Assembly (NCBI GenBank): GCA_050084985.1
Contig: JBITNC010000001.1
Location: 152,272,001-152,336,000, forward strand
Length of the DNA: 64,000 bases
Direction: 5' to 3'
Source of the DNA: Nageia nagi
Lineage: Eukaryota; Pinophyta
Shown here piece by piece: positions 1-11,590 of this stretch. The position numbers and the translations under genes are program-made. A model generated the notes under the pieces. The model was not told where the DNA came from. It was given only the letters and a program-made list of their open reading frames with translations, and searched no databases. Numbering within the stretch: the first letter of the stretch is position 1; each line of letters starts with the position of its first letter.

Positions 1-64
1 TTAGTGAACTTACATAGAAGATTTAATACAAACCTTTATAATAATGCATTATACATTCCAACAA
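1..64 (-). repeat. Edge fragment of a Copia-family LTR, reverse orientation
   Basis: Read on the minus strand, the segment ending at 64 starts TGTTGGAATGTATAATGCAT. This is the same 5' terminus as the LTR at 1135 and 8137. The rest of this LTR lies off the left edge. No polypurine tract adjoins it on the right, so the bases beyond 64 are more likely flank than element interior. Confidence 0.7.
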
Positions 65-68
65 TGTT

Positions 69-176
69 ACCATCCTAAATAATAAAATCAACTTTACCAT
101 CCTAAGCAATAAGTTCAACTTTACCATCCTAAGAAATAAGTTTACCTTTACCATATTAAGCAACAATATAGGTTTA
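69..176. repeat. 27-bp tandem repeat, four copies
   Basis: The words ACCATCCTAAG or close variants start at 69, 96, 123 and 150, exactly 27 bp apart, each followed by an AATAAGTT-like string. The array directly adjoins the LTR fragment at the left edge. No coding potential is seen. Confidence 0.85.
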
Positions 177-239
177 TATCTATACTATAGGCCTTAGGAA
201 AGCATGTAACATGAATGAAAAGGATAAAAAAATTATTCT

Positions 240-352
240 AAGGAGTTATTGTATGGAATTTGAAGTGTATAAGATATATAATAGTTGAAGTGGTTGAAGT
301 TGATAATTTTGTATGCTTAAGGAGTGATTGTATGGAAGTTGAAGTGTACACT
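240..352. repeat. 79-bp direct repeat, about 1.4 copies
   Basis: AAGGAGT(T/G)ATTGTATGGAA starts at 240 and again at 319, each time followed by TTGAAGTGTA. A related sequence occurs in inverted orientation at about 11,380-11,500, so this is part of a dispersed repeat that also includes the 19-bp array next to it. Confidence 0.75.
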
Positions 353-361
353 TGCTGAGAG

Positions 362-665
362 TTTCCCACTCCATAAGGGGTACGTGCCATCCTTGGGGGT
401 GAGCAACCTCAAAAGGGGGTCATAACCTAAGAGGGGATGCATACCACCCTAGGGGTTGTAGCATCCCAAAGGGGATCACATACCCCAATGGGGATGTGAA
501 ACCCTATAGGGGCCATGCTATCCCTTAGGGGACACATAACCCCAAAAGGGGTTGCCACCCCATAATGGGGCAGGCAAGCTACCTTAGGGCCATCACACTA
601 AACGGGGCATGTGCATTCTATGGAGGTTTTTAAACACTAAAAGGGGGCATGGGACTCCTTTGGAG
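362..665. repeat. 19-bp GC-rich minisatellite, about 15 units
   Basis: Runs of three to five G recur near 377, 395, 415, 433, 452, 471, 490, 509, 528, 548, 567, 587, 604 and 643, that is every 19 bp, with a degenerate unit near 624. Most units pair a CCC run with the following GGG run around a few A/T bases (for example CCCCAAAAGGGG), so each unit can form a small hairpin. The array stands out sharply from the AT-rich surroundings. The stretch 666-1134 after it holds nothing I recognise. Confidence 0.85.
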
Positions 666-1134
666 TCGCATATACTCAGATGGTGCACTTGAACTATCTC
701 CTTTGTTATGACATCCTCTTCTCTGCCACAAGTGCCCAGAAACCTACAACTTAGAGTTTGCCCACTTTAAATCCATATTATTTTTTTATTACTAGAGGGA
801 ATTATTTTGGTATTTATAATTTATTAGTAGGAGGTTGTACATTTTGATTACACCACTATTTATTTTTTGACTCGAGGGTATTATTTAATAAAAAAGATAA
901 GGAGGGTTGATTTTTGATGATGGAGGGTTTACTTTTATGTCCTTATATAAAGTTGTGTTTCTTTTTTCACACAACATAGGTATTTTTTCTTACCATTGAC
1001 CCCTTTTTTATTGACTTTGGGGTTAATATTTAATGTTGAGAGGTATTATTTCACCTTGAAATCTTCCTTTTTAATTATAAAGTGACATGGGTGATTTTTC
1101 CAAACTTGGCAACTTCCTTTTTTAATGCCCATTT

Positions 1135-1662
1135 TGTTGGAATGTATAATGCATTATTGTAAGGTTTTATTATAATCCTCTTTATAAATTCATTAATACT
1201 TAATGGTATCACTATATACCTTAAGTATTTAAGTGAATATGATAATGTAACTTGTCCTACACTCCATGTCATGAGCATGCCCCCTTGGGTAAAAGGGAGT
1301 ACCATGTCATGCCTTTGTACATTGGTTAAAAGGTTGATCCAAAGAAGGATTTTGGCCTATAAATAGAAGGCTCCATCTTTGTGATCACTCACCAATTTGT
1401 GAAGTAAAGTTATGCTCTAGGATAGTGATTAGTGGATGCTAGTTGGTGATGATTTTGTTTGTGAAGTTGTGAAGAATTGTAAGAGAGTTATGTTTGTGAA
1501 TGAAGTAAGATCTAGTTAGTGGATGTTCTCCTAGTTGGAGGAACCACTTTACATTTAGAGTAAATTTGTGAGATTATCTTCTTGAGTTATATTGATGTTA
1601 TTATGAACTTCCATGAGATCTTGGTGGTCTATGACTGTATTAGTTTTATTTCAATCCCTTCA
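1135..1662 (+). repeat. 5' LTR of the forward Copia element
   Basis: The LTR starts TGTTGGAATG and ends CCCTTCA; homology with 8137-8637 stops at that point. Compared with the 3' LTR it has about 27 extra bases near 1430-1475. A TATA-like string (CCTATAAATAG) near 1358 is probably the LTR promoter. Apparent short ORFs over 1582-1834 are not genes. Confidence 0.85.
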
Positions 1663-1663
1663 T

Positions 1664-1677
1664 TTGGAATCAAAGTC
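1664..1677 (+). other. Degenerate tRNA primer-binding site
   Basis: TTGGAATCAAAGTC lies 1-2 bp inside the 5' LTR and resembles the TGGTATCAGAGC site complementary to initiator methionine tRNA that plant Copia elements use. Element A keeps the canonical sequence at the equivalent place, which supports the call. Confidence 0.7.
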
Positions 1678-3897
1678 CCTTGGAGGCTTCTCTTCACATC
1701 CTTGGTTTGGAAACTCATATTCAACTTGGAGGTCTTCATTCCTCATTCTACACTTCATTATTGAGGTAAAACTAAGAGAAGGTATAAATTCCTTCCTTAT
1801 TGGTTATTTTTGGATTATTACATTTTGCTACTAAAATATTATTTTTTATGTGTTAGTTCCTTTTTTTAAGCAAAATATGGCTAACAAAAATGCAATTTTT
1901 TTTATAGACTAGCCTCCTATGTTACTTGCAATTTTTAATTGCTACATTTTTCTTAAATACAAAATTTGTGTAATATTACAAAAAGGTTAGTGTACAAAGT
2001 GTAATTTTTTTATTTTATTTTTAAAGTTCTTTGTAATCAAATATATAGAAGTTTTTTTTTTTTAAATACATAAAAAATGTATATATTTATTTTACAAGAG
2101 GGGAGTTGTATTTTTTTATTTAAAAAGAAATATAAGTAAGTATGTTTTAACAATAATTTGTAAAATAATGTTTGTTTAGCTCTTTTTTGAGTAAGCAAAT
2201 CTTTAAATGGGAGAGCATCACCACCAAGCTTGGCAACAGCCAACCCCCTCTATAGTGATGCATGTATCTTTGTACACTTTGTATCTTTCCCTACCATAGT
2301 AGCCAATAACCATTACCTCCCACTTTTTTTTCTTCAACTCACCTTCAATCTAGATCTGTCTTGGCCATTGCTAGGCTACGCTCAAATTTACATGACCCTT
2401 TGTGTTATGATCGCCTTCCACTCTCAACTCTTAGTTGGTGCCTTACACATCAATTGTACACCCATGCTCACCTTTGCATTCATCCTAGTGCAAGTTGAAA
2501 ATGCCCTCAAGGCCTATTGGAAAATCCCACGTGGGTTATTAAAACTACATCTGGCAATAGAAATCCATCATCATGACTACTTAAAACCTCATGCTCAACC
2601 TTTGTTCTATTCTCCTCTCTCTCTTTCATACTTTTGTAGCCTTAAATGCAGCTCCCAAACATGATAGCGAGGGTGGGGGAAGGTCCTAATGGCCTATTGT
2701 TTTACTCCTTGTAGCCCCCTCTCTCCTTTAGCATGTGCAAGCTGCTACACCCTATGCTCGATGCTCGCTCGCTTAATGACCCTGCTATCCAACCTTGAAC
2801 TTTTTTTTTATTCCTCATGTCTACTTCCTCCATTTTTTAATATCCTTCCTTTTAAGTTTTATTTCTTACATTATTATCTAACAATCTTATCATTCCTCTT
2901 GCTTAATTAATACTTGCCTACTTCTGTGAGGAATACATTTCTTGTAAGTTAAATCATAGCATTAATTTGCATGTAGTTGAGTATGGGTTTCACTTTGCAT
3001 TTAACTCTTACAAGTTTGGTAGGTAATTTGTATTTTGGAGTTAATTTTTTTTTCACTCCTTAAAATTATTTCATGGCAAAAATATTATTTTTTTACTTAA
3101 TTAATTTTTTAAATTGCCTAGAAGTATTGTAAGGGGGTTGACTTTTTTTAAATGCATAGAATTATTTTTACTTGGTCAAATTACATTTCCTTAAAGTACC
3201 TTTTTAGTGTTGAAAAGACTAAAGTTTTTGTTTACAAAAAGGAGGATAATTTTTATGGCAACCTTTTAATAGGAGATATTATTTCTAAGGAATTTTTTTG
3301 CAATTTTAAAGTACCTTAAGTACTTACTTAGGAAAAATGATAATTATTAGCATTTATGTCTTATAATGATATCTTTTTAAAAGTGATAGGAATTACAAAG
3401 TAAATTAAGCATGTTATTATCATATTACCTTAAGATCTTTTTTAAGTAAAAAGGGGAATCTTATGTGAATATTCTTTTACTTAAAAATCCTTATGCAAAT
3501 GTAAAAATGCATGCTTATCACTTAGAATTATTATTGGATGCCTCTTAAGTGTTTACTTTAAATTCCTTTTTTGGACTTGAGCATTTTTTTACAAATTCCT
3601 TATGCAAAGCAACGAATGGACTTATGCAAAATATGGAAATGATGCTTTTAAAATTAAGAATGGACTTGTGCAAACTATGAACCAATGTAAAGATGTCCTT
3701 TAGGGGTTAGTAAACAAAACCCATTGGAATCTTAAGGTTCCAAGTTATGAATGGATGATATTTTGTTTATGCACTTTACTTCATGTTTCACACTTTTTCT
3801 TTGTTTACTTATGCAAAAATCACAAATATTGATTGAGAAATTCCCTTAAATAAACACATCCACATGTACATTCCGTAACATGACTTATTTGGGGAGC
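1678..3897 (+). other. Long leader of the forward Copia element
   Basis: About 2.2 kb lies between the primer site and the remaining gag. The first 100 bp or so (to about 1770) and the T-rich stretch from about 3,050 on resemble the leader of element A. The middle (about 1,800-2,950) has no visible counterpart there. It contains a 144-codon open frame (2230-2664) that starts without any gag-like motif and that I cannot identify. The segment ends at a deletion junction near 3897. Confidence 0.55.
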
Positions 3898-6800
3898 TAT
3901 GAGTTTATGGTATTCATCATTCTCTAAAGATTTTCTTTAAAGTTTTGTAACTTTATGATGGTAATTGAGACTAAAATTGATGATGAAGAAGAAACCTTCT
4001 CCTCAAAAACCTTTTTAGGCTCCTTTTGAAGCATGAGGAAACTCTTAATAAAAAGGTGTTAATCACTTCTCCAAAGGACAATAGTGTTGCTCTAAGAGTA
4101 ACCAAAAATCCTTTCAAGAAGAAGTTCAATCATCATAAGAAATCTTATCCTTATTCCTTCAAAAGGTTTGAAAAAAAGGGCAACAACAACAACTTCTTCT
4201 AGCAAAGAGATGGAAAAGGCAAGACAAGCAAACTAAATCCCAAGGCAAAATTAAATGGAAATTATAACTTTTGTGGCATCCATGGTCACAAAGAATTTGA
4301 TTGCCACAAAAAAAAGAACAAGGGTAATGTAAATGTAAATAACTTCAAAGGAAAGAAGAATATAAAATTTGGATTTACTGTTGTGCTCTACTCCATGACT
4401 TACTCCTTTTAGTTTGATTAGATTGTTGAATCTAGTTGCACTAATCACCTATGCTTTGAAAAATATAAGTTTAAAAATTTTCATAAGTATACAAAAGATG
4501 CAGTTGTGATAGGTGATAATTATATCCTTGAAGTCCAAGGAATTGGAAGTGTGTTGATTCATGAGAAGGTTCTTGAAAATATACTTTATATTCTTAAGCT
4601 TATGATGAACCTTCTCTTCATGATTCAAGTTGCAAGAAAAGGTTACTCATTTGAATTCAAATTTTAATCCTAGGACATTAAGAAAGGACTTACCATGATG
4701 ATTAAAGGTTCAATACAATATGATCTCTACATTATGGATCAAGTTCCAACAAAGTTGTATCTTGCTACAAATATGTGTTCTAGAGGTAATATTTAGCACC
4801 AACTTTTAGGGCACCTTAACCATAAGAGTATTGAAATCTTGAAAGACCAAGAACTTATGGAAGGTTTGCCTTCAATTTCATCTTCAATTGGTTTATGTAA
4901 GAAATGCATCCTAGGAAAGATGAATGGAAAAAAGTTTGAAAAAGATAAGGCAACAAGGACTTCTCATCCTTTTCAACTTTTGCATTCAGATTTGATGGGT
5001 TCATTTCATACTAAGTCACTTAAGGGAGCATCTTACATCTTGAATTTCATCAATGAATTCAGTAGAATGACTTTTAGCTATCTACTTGAGCACAAGGATC
5101 AAACTTTTAAAACTTTTAAGAATTTTAAAGCCTTAATTGAAAATCATACAAACCTTAAAATCAAGATGCTTGAATTAGATAATGGGGGAAAATATAATAG
5201 CAATGAGTTTAATAACTATTATGTTAAGTATGGAATCAAAAGGTCATTTATAATTCTTTATACTTTTTGGTAAAACTATGTTTCTAAAAGGAAAAATAGG
5301 ATAATTATAGAGATGGTTAGATGCATGTTGGGTAATCTGCCTAATTTATTATGGGGTGAAGCTGTGAGCACTATTATTTACACCTTGAATAGATATCCCA
5401 TAAAAGTCATTCAAAGTAAAACTCTTTTTGAGGCTTAGTTAGGAATAAAACCTAACATTTCTCACCTTAGGGTATTTTAATGTGAAGTATTCTCTTACAT
5501 TATTTTTCAAAAAAAAAGTTAGATAAAAGAGCTAAAAAATGCATCTTTATGGGTTATGATAGTCAGTATAGAGGCTATAAGCTCTACTCTCCATCCTATA
5601 AAAGATTGTTAATTTCAAGGGATGTAAAATTCAATAAACTTTTTGAAGAATTTATTTCTAATGAGGATTTTGATGATCCAAATGACTCATCAATTGCACT
5701 TAGCAGATTGGATATTGATGTAAATAGGAGCAAAATTCTTCAACATGAAGGATAATAAGAAGCATGACCTTGAACAAATCTTTATTTTTCAAAATTGACA
5801 ATAAGAATGAGCCCTCATCTTTCAAAGAAACTTTAAAGTACGAGTGTTGTATGGAAGCCATGAAAGTGGAGTATAATACACTTATGAAAAATAAAACTTG
5901 GAACTTGGTTCCTTATCCTAATGAGAAGAATGTGATTGGCAATAAGTGGATCTACAAGGTCAAGTACAATTCAGTAAGGAATATACATAAATACAAAGCA
6001 AGGTTAATGGCCAAAGGTTTTTCTCAAAATTACAATGTTGATTATGAGAAAACCTTTGCTTTCATGGCAAAGATGCCTACTATTAGGATAAACTTTTCTC
6101 TTTCTGTAGCTTAAGGATGGAAAGTTTTTCAACTTGACATCAAGAGTGCTTTTCTCAATGGTGGATTAGATGTGGAAGTCTACATGAATCAACCAAAAGG
6201 TTTTATTATGAAAGGAAAAGAGTTTTTGTGTGCAAGCTAAAGAAGTCATTGTATGGACTTAAGAAAGCACCTAAAGCTTAGTACAAGAAGATTTTAGGAT
6301 ACTTTGTACACATTAGATTCTCCAAGTGGTTCTCTAAATTCGATCTATATGTGCTCAATCAGGGAAAAGATGTGATATTGATTCTCTTTTATGTGGATGA
6401 TTTTTTGATAACTAGGAATAATGATGAGATCATTCAAGAATGCATATCCAAACTTAAGATAATATATGAAATGACTAATCTTGGTCTCTTGCACTACTAC
6501 CTTAGAATGAAAGTATACCAATACAAGGATTGTACTTATCTTAGTTAATTTAAATATATATCATATATCTTGCAAAAATTTTGAAATGGAAGAGTGTAGA
6601 CATTATGGAATCCCAATATCTCATGGAATCATTATTTTCCTTAGCTTCAAATCTCAATTGGTAGATGCTACAATTTATAGGTAATTAATTAGTAGTCTTT
6701 TTTATCTGATTATTTCTAGGCCAAATATTACCTTTGGGTGAATCTAATGGCATGATTCATGCATAAACCATATGTTGAGCATCTCAATGTTATTAAACAA

Positions 6801-7354
6801 ATATTGAGGTATGTTGCAGGGACTAAGGATCTTACTCTCAATTATTCTAAGTTACCCTCATTTGTTCTATCGAAGTTATCTAATTTTGACTATGGGGAAG
6901 ATAGAGATGATAGGAAATCAACCTCTACATATATTTTTAGCATTATTTTAGGTTCTATCTCTTGGACCTCCAAAAAGCAACCTACTTTTCTCTTTCCACC
7001 ATAGAAGTCAAATATCGTGCCATGTTTGTTGCAACCCAAGAAGCTATTTGGCTAAGGCATATTTTGAAATAAATTAGGTATGAGCAACTTGGTCTATCTT
7101 TGATTTTTTTAAATAATCAGTTGACTATTGTTTTGGCTAAAAACCATGTGTTTCATCAAAGAATAAAATATGTAGAAATCCAAGCCCATTTCATCAAAGA
7201 AAAGGTTCTTGATGGTATCATACACTTGAAGTATTGTCCATTAACCTTGAACTCCACTGATTTGTTCATCAAGCCCCTCCCTGAAGCTTAGTTCAGCAAG
7301 CTAAGGGATGTTATTGGGTTGGTGAAGTTGCCCTCAAGGGGAAGTGAAGTATGA
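3898..7354 (+). pseudogene. Broken Copia gag-pol (forward copy)
   Basis: Only the 3' half of gag remains. In order come a zinc-knuckle remnant (FCGIHGHKEFDC near 4,270, first Cys lost), a protease remnant in which the usual DSG has become ESS, and a GAG-pre-integrase and integrase segment (about 4,770-5,270) with HSDLMG and DNGG motifs. Reverse transcriptase follows (5,549-6,548) with the YVDD box, then RNase H (6,759-7,291) ending in the KPLPEA tail and SRGSEV stop at 7352. Frames change repeatedly, and several stops sit where element A has CAA, CAG or TGG. It cannot make a polyprotein. Confidence 0.9.
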
Positions 7355-7520
7355 ATTCTTATGTTGAATTCATGTTTATGATGACAACTTCACCCATAGG
7401 AGGATTTCATGGTGTATAGTATTGATTTTGTTGTATACCTTCATGGTAAGTTTGCTCTACATGAAGAATTTATTATATAATTTTTTAGAGCAAAAGATTG
7501 GCCAATCTAATACTATTTAG

Positions 7521-7650
7521 TTATCCATATGTGAGGAACTCATATATGTCTTTTGGCATTGTTCAATTATCCATATGTGAGGAACTCATATATGTCTTTT
7601 GGCACTATTCAATTATCCATATGTGAGGAACTTGTATGCGCATTTTGTTA
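7521..7650 (+). repeat. 46-bp tandem repeat in the Copia 3' untranslated region
   Basis: TTATCCATATGTGAGGAACT starts at 7521, 7567 and (varying at its end) 7613, spacing 46 bp. The same region of element A has a different but related tandem array, so repeats here are a family feature. The remaining 7355-8123 is untranslated region without other features. Confidence 0.8.
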
Positions 7651-8123
7651 TGTTCTATATGGTAATGATAATGAACACATATTTTATATATACTAGGTGA
7701 CTATGAGTATTGGTTTGGTATCTTTGTGATGACTCATAGTGCACTATTGATCAATTTATGATTGTATTATTTGATTCATCTATCCTTGTTGATATGAATA
7801 TGTTGCATCTAACTGATCTTGTTATTTGAGTTGCTTATAACTTATAGGTTTCTTTAAAATTATAGGTTACTTACTTTGGGTGTGCAAGCTCATGAAGACT
7901 CGTTATGATTTCTAGTTGGATGAATACTCTGTACATTGAAATCAGTTGTGGTTAATGATTGTATTGTAAACCATTTGTTAAAATGGTAAAGTAGTAAATC
8001 TCAAATTATGATCTTGCTTACTTTACAAAGATGTAAAAAGTTTTCATCTCCAATTGTATATGTATGGAGGAGAGCTCTCTTACTCTTTCTTTCTTCTATC
8101 TTATTCACTCTATCCTAATATTG

Positions 8124-8136
8124 TTTTAAGGGGGAG
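8124..8136 (+). other. Polypurine tract of the forward Copia element
   Basis: TTTTAAGGGGGAG lies directly before the 3' LTR start TGTTGG. Position and composition are typical of the plus-strand primer of Copia elements. Confidence 0.8.
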
Positions 8137-8637
8137 TGTTGGAATGTATAATGCATTATTGTAAATTTTTGTTATAATCCTCTTTGTAAATTCACTAATA
8201 CTTAATGGTATCACTAGATACCTTAAGTATTTAAGTGAATATGATAATGTAACTTATCCTACACTCCATATCATGAGCATGCCCCTTGGGTAAAAGGGAG
8301 TACCATGTCATGCCTTTATACATTGGCTAAAAAGTTGGTCCAAAGGGGGATTTTGGCCTATAAATAGAAGTCCCTCTCTTTGTGATCACTCACCAATTTG
8401 TGAAGTAAAGTTATGCTCTAGGATAGTGATTAGGAGATAAAGTTAAAAGAATTGTAATAGAGTTATATTTGTGAATGAAGTAAGATCTAGTTAGTGGATG
8501 TTCTCTTAGTTGGAGGAACCACTTTACATCTTGAGTAAATTTATGAGATTATCTTCTTGAGTTATCTTGATGTTAGTATGAGCTTCCATGAGATCTTGGT
8601 GGTCTATGATTGTATTAGTTATATTTCAATCCCTTCA
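8137..8637 (+). repeat. 3' LTR of the forward Copia element
   Basis: It starts TGTTGGAATG and ends CCCTTCA, and differs from the 5' LTR by many substitutions and a deletion of about 27 bp. This divergence marks an old insertion compared with element A. The next 1.3 kb (8638-9979) is AT-rich and holds nothing I can identify. Confidence 0.85.
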
Positions 8638-9979
8638 TATTTTTCAAGGGGTTTATTTGTTCATGATTTTAATTAATTATTATTAGCCATAATGTTATTT
8701 TCTAATAATTTTTTGGCTAATAAATTATTATTACTACCATGGAATGTTGTTTATACTTTTTGATGGCATTATTTTTTAAAATAACAAGGGGGAGAAAGAA
8801 AGATTAATTTTTTTGGCTGTAAATATACTAATTTTGGGAGTGGAGTGCACTTGGTAAAATAGTGTATTTTCTATTCCGAATCCCTTTTGAAACACCCATT
8901 TTTATCCTTCTTGAAAATTTTGAAGCTACCTTTGGAACCTCGTAAAGGGATTAAAATTTAATTCATGGAGGGAGTCCAAAATGAATGGGTGATTCTTCAT
9001 GGATGTTATTATCCATAATTATTTTAAATCATTTTGTTTGGGTGGTCTTATAAAGAATGAATTATTGTATTTCATCTTGTATGCAATATGATTACACCAA
9101 AAATTTATTACATGTTCCACTTATTGTGGCCCACCACTTTGTGCAAGTTCCACTTGTTATGGCCCACCGCCTATGTTCCTCATATCACTTGATTATATTC
9201 TTAATAAAGCTACACAATAAACTCAAAATAAAAATATATTTATATATGCTTATTATTATTTTTTCTAGTGCATGTGGGATTTCTTTCTCCACATAACTAT
9301 TCATGCTAATAATACAAGCAAGAAGTTTTTTCATAAGGCCCATAAGATAGATATTTTTTCTTAAACACATATTGTTTCAAATAAAAGGCAATATTGGATA
9401 ATGAATATGTGGATCTTTATGGCAATTTATTAAAATTGATGCCTTTATAATTGTTCAACAATTTTAGAAGACAATGTTTCACCATACAACATATTTTTGG
9501 CAACATATAGTTTTTGCAAAAATCAAAATGTTTACACATAATATGATAGGATGATCATATGGGCATTTATTGATTTTTTTTAACAATTATATGGGTATTA
9601 TGTGGCAAATATTAATTGCATGATGAGATATTTTTTCCATTACCATAGTTTTAATTAATTCATGTAAACTTATGTGATGCCACCTCTTATTCTTGAAAAT
9701 AGGTTGATACAACTTGTGGTGATGATTTTGTTTCTATATCAAATCTATGACCATATCACCTACATTTATGTTGTTTAAACATATTTGGTGTGATCTAGAT
9801 TATGGTGAAGATTTAGTTTTTGTAAAAAATATATGATGGCCTTACTATCCATCTTAATTTCACACCTACTTGCCTCATTCAAATGCATAGAAATATAATT
9901 TTTTCTTCAAATGTAAAGGCTTGAATTAACCATAGCAGGCAGGTATCCAACATTGATTGGTTACTAAGAGTATCTAGCT

Positions 9980-10393
9980 CATTTTGGTTATGAAGAGGAT
10001 TATGTTCTGCCTAATCCTCCACCTCATGTTCCACCCAATATTTCTCCTAATCCTCTGATTCATGCTCCTTCTAATACTCCAATCCTTAGTTAGCTTAATT
10101 CTCCATGCTACCTTTTAACTAATGCTCCAACTAACATTGGGAAAGGTTCCTTATCTAGAGTTAAGACCAATTCCTCTTCCTTGGAGCATGAAATCTAATT
10201 GTTACATCAATAATTATATGATGCTAATCACAAGTGTGATATGTTTAAATGAAAGAGAGTAGTATGTGAACAAGCTTTTAATTTACTCATGGTAGAGCAA
10301 AATCACCTGTAAACTAAGAATAGCATGTTGGGTGAGCATTATTTTATGCTCTGTGAGGAGTTAAAATCTCTGAAGATCAATGCTACTCCTTGA
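9980..10393 (+). pseudogene. Decayed coding remnant, unknown product, proline-rich then coiled-coil-like
   Basis: One frame from about 9980 to the TGA at 10,391 reads as protein-like: a proline/asparagine-rich stretch (PNPPPHVPPN) and then a leucine/glutamine heptad-like region. It is broken by several stops, at least two of them TAA or TAG beside Gln/Leu-rich text where CAA or CAG would fit. I do not recognise the family. It may be an accessory part of a decayed retroelement, since Copia-type 3' untranslated sequence follows at about 11,080. Confidence 0.35.
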
Positions 10394-10696
10394 AATACTT
10401 AAGTTATATGCATAATACTATTTTAAGTACTATTTAGAATAATGTTTTAAGAAAAATATCTATGGTTGATTCCTACTATCTAAATCAAGGTTCTTCTAAC
10501 AAACTTATGCTTAATGCAGTGATTATCTGAACCCTTGTTTATACTTTGGTATGACATGAAATGTATTATAGTTATAATAGTTTCTCATTTGATAAATGAT
10601 GCAATTTATCAATATATAAATAGCTTGTGATTATACATGCATGAATTCTTATTCAGTTTATGAAGCTATAAAAATCTAATGTCATTATATACAAAA

Positions 10697-10831
10697 TGGA
10701 GTGGTTAAAAAAGTTCACCCTTTTCCATGATTGCCACATGTTGGAGTGGTTAAAAAGGTTCACCCTTCTTCGTGATTGTTGAATGTTGGAGTGGTTAAAA
10801 AGGTTCATCTTTCTTCCATATTATAATTTTT
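10697..10831. repeat. 45-bp tandem repeat, three copies
   Basis: TGGAGTGGTTAAAAA starts at 10,697, 10,742 and 10,787, each followed by a GGTTCACCCTTCTTC-like string. Spacing is exactly 45 bp. Confidence 0.85.
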
Positions 10832-11079
10832 GATGAAAATTTGCATCCATGTGATTTGATGAATACTACCTTTTTCCATCATATACATCTTAACTAGTAT
10901 CATGGTTAAGATGGTATTTATTTTTTTATGGCTTGGGCATATTAACTAGTGGCATAGTTAAGGTTACTTGTTGTGGCTTGTTCTTCATCTATGCTATAGT
11001 ATTGTTGAAGGAGAACTTAAACCTTCTACTCAATATGTTTGTAAGTAGATAAGAACTTATGCATCATTGGCATGTGGCT

Positions 11080-11280
11080 TGTACACCTTTATGGTTAGTT
11101 CGCTCTGTGTGAAGAACTAGTTATATATGTTTTGCACATTTGATGTATGCCTTTATGGTTAGTTTGCTTCATGTGAAGAACTAGTGGTAAATCTTGGCTT
11201 CTTTCAGCATTGTTTAGGTATCCATATGTGAAGAATTTGTATGTGCTTATGCTATATTTTTTCAATACATATGGTTATAT
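11080..11280 (+). repeat. Remnant of Copia 3' untranslated repeats
   Basis: CCTTTATGGTTAGTT occurs at 11,086 and 11,150, each followed by a string ending GTGAAGAACTAG. These match, on the plus strand, the repeats of the forward Copia (7,430-7,650) and, inverted, those of element A. This is a truncated piece of a further family member; no LTR follows it. Confidence 0.6.
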
Positions 11281-11339
11281 AGTAAGTGATTGCATATTTT
11301 ATCGATGAAGTTATCATCAAGGGGATAAATAAATATGAT

Positions 11340-11590
11340 TTCAACATCAATATATATATCCTTAAAATTCAACTACTTAAACTACCATATATCCTATACA
11401 CTTCAACTTTCATACAAGAACTCCCTAGGCATACAAAAATTATCAACTTCAACTACCATATATCCTATATACTTCAACTTTCATATAATAACTCCAAGGG
11501 TGGCACACACCCTCTATGGAGTGGGCGACTCCCAGCAAGGACTCCGCACCCTCCATTAGGGTACGTGGCCCCTTGGGCAATGCCCTCTTT
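11340..11590 (-). repeat. Inverted relative of the repeat at 240-665
   Basis: On the minus strand the sequence contains GAAGTTGATAATTTTTGTAT and CTTGCTGGGAGTCGCCCACT. The first matches the 79-bp repeat near 300-320; the second matches CTTGCTGAGAGTTTCCCACT near 352-371. About four degenerate G-run units are present. A 79-bp-type duplication is visible here too. The order of the parts differs from the left copy, as in a circularly permuted satellite. Confidence 0.65.

Larger units (their letters stand above)
1135..8637 (+). mobile_element. Degraded Copia LTR retrotransposon, forward copy
   Basis: The copy has two related LTRs (1135-1662 and 8137-8637), a degenerate methionine-tRNA primer site just inside the first, broken gag-pol in Copia order (gag, protease, integrase, RT, RNase H) and a polypurine tract abutting the second. 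The bases flanking the LTRs are CATTT on the left and TATTT on the right, a possible target duplication with one mismatch. Its RT and integrase fragments match reverse element A closely, so the two belong to one family. Many stops and frameshifts show it is dead. Confidence 0.9.

Noticed and set aside
2230-2664. 144-codon open frame as an independent gene
   Set aside because: It lies inside a retrotransposon leader, has no recognisable domain, and the first codons overlap no promoter or splice signals. Kept only as part of the leader description.
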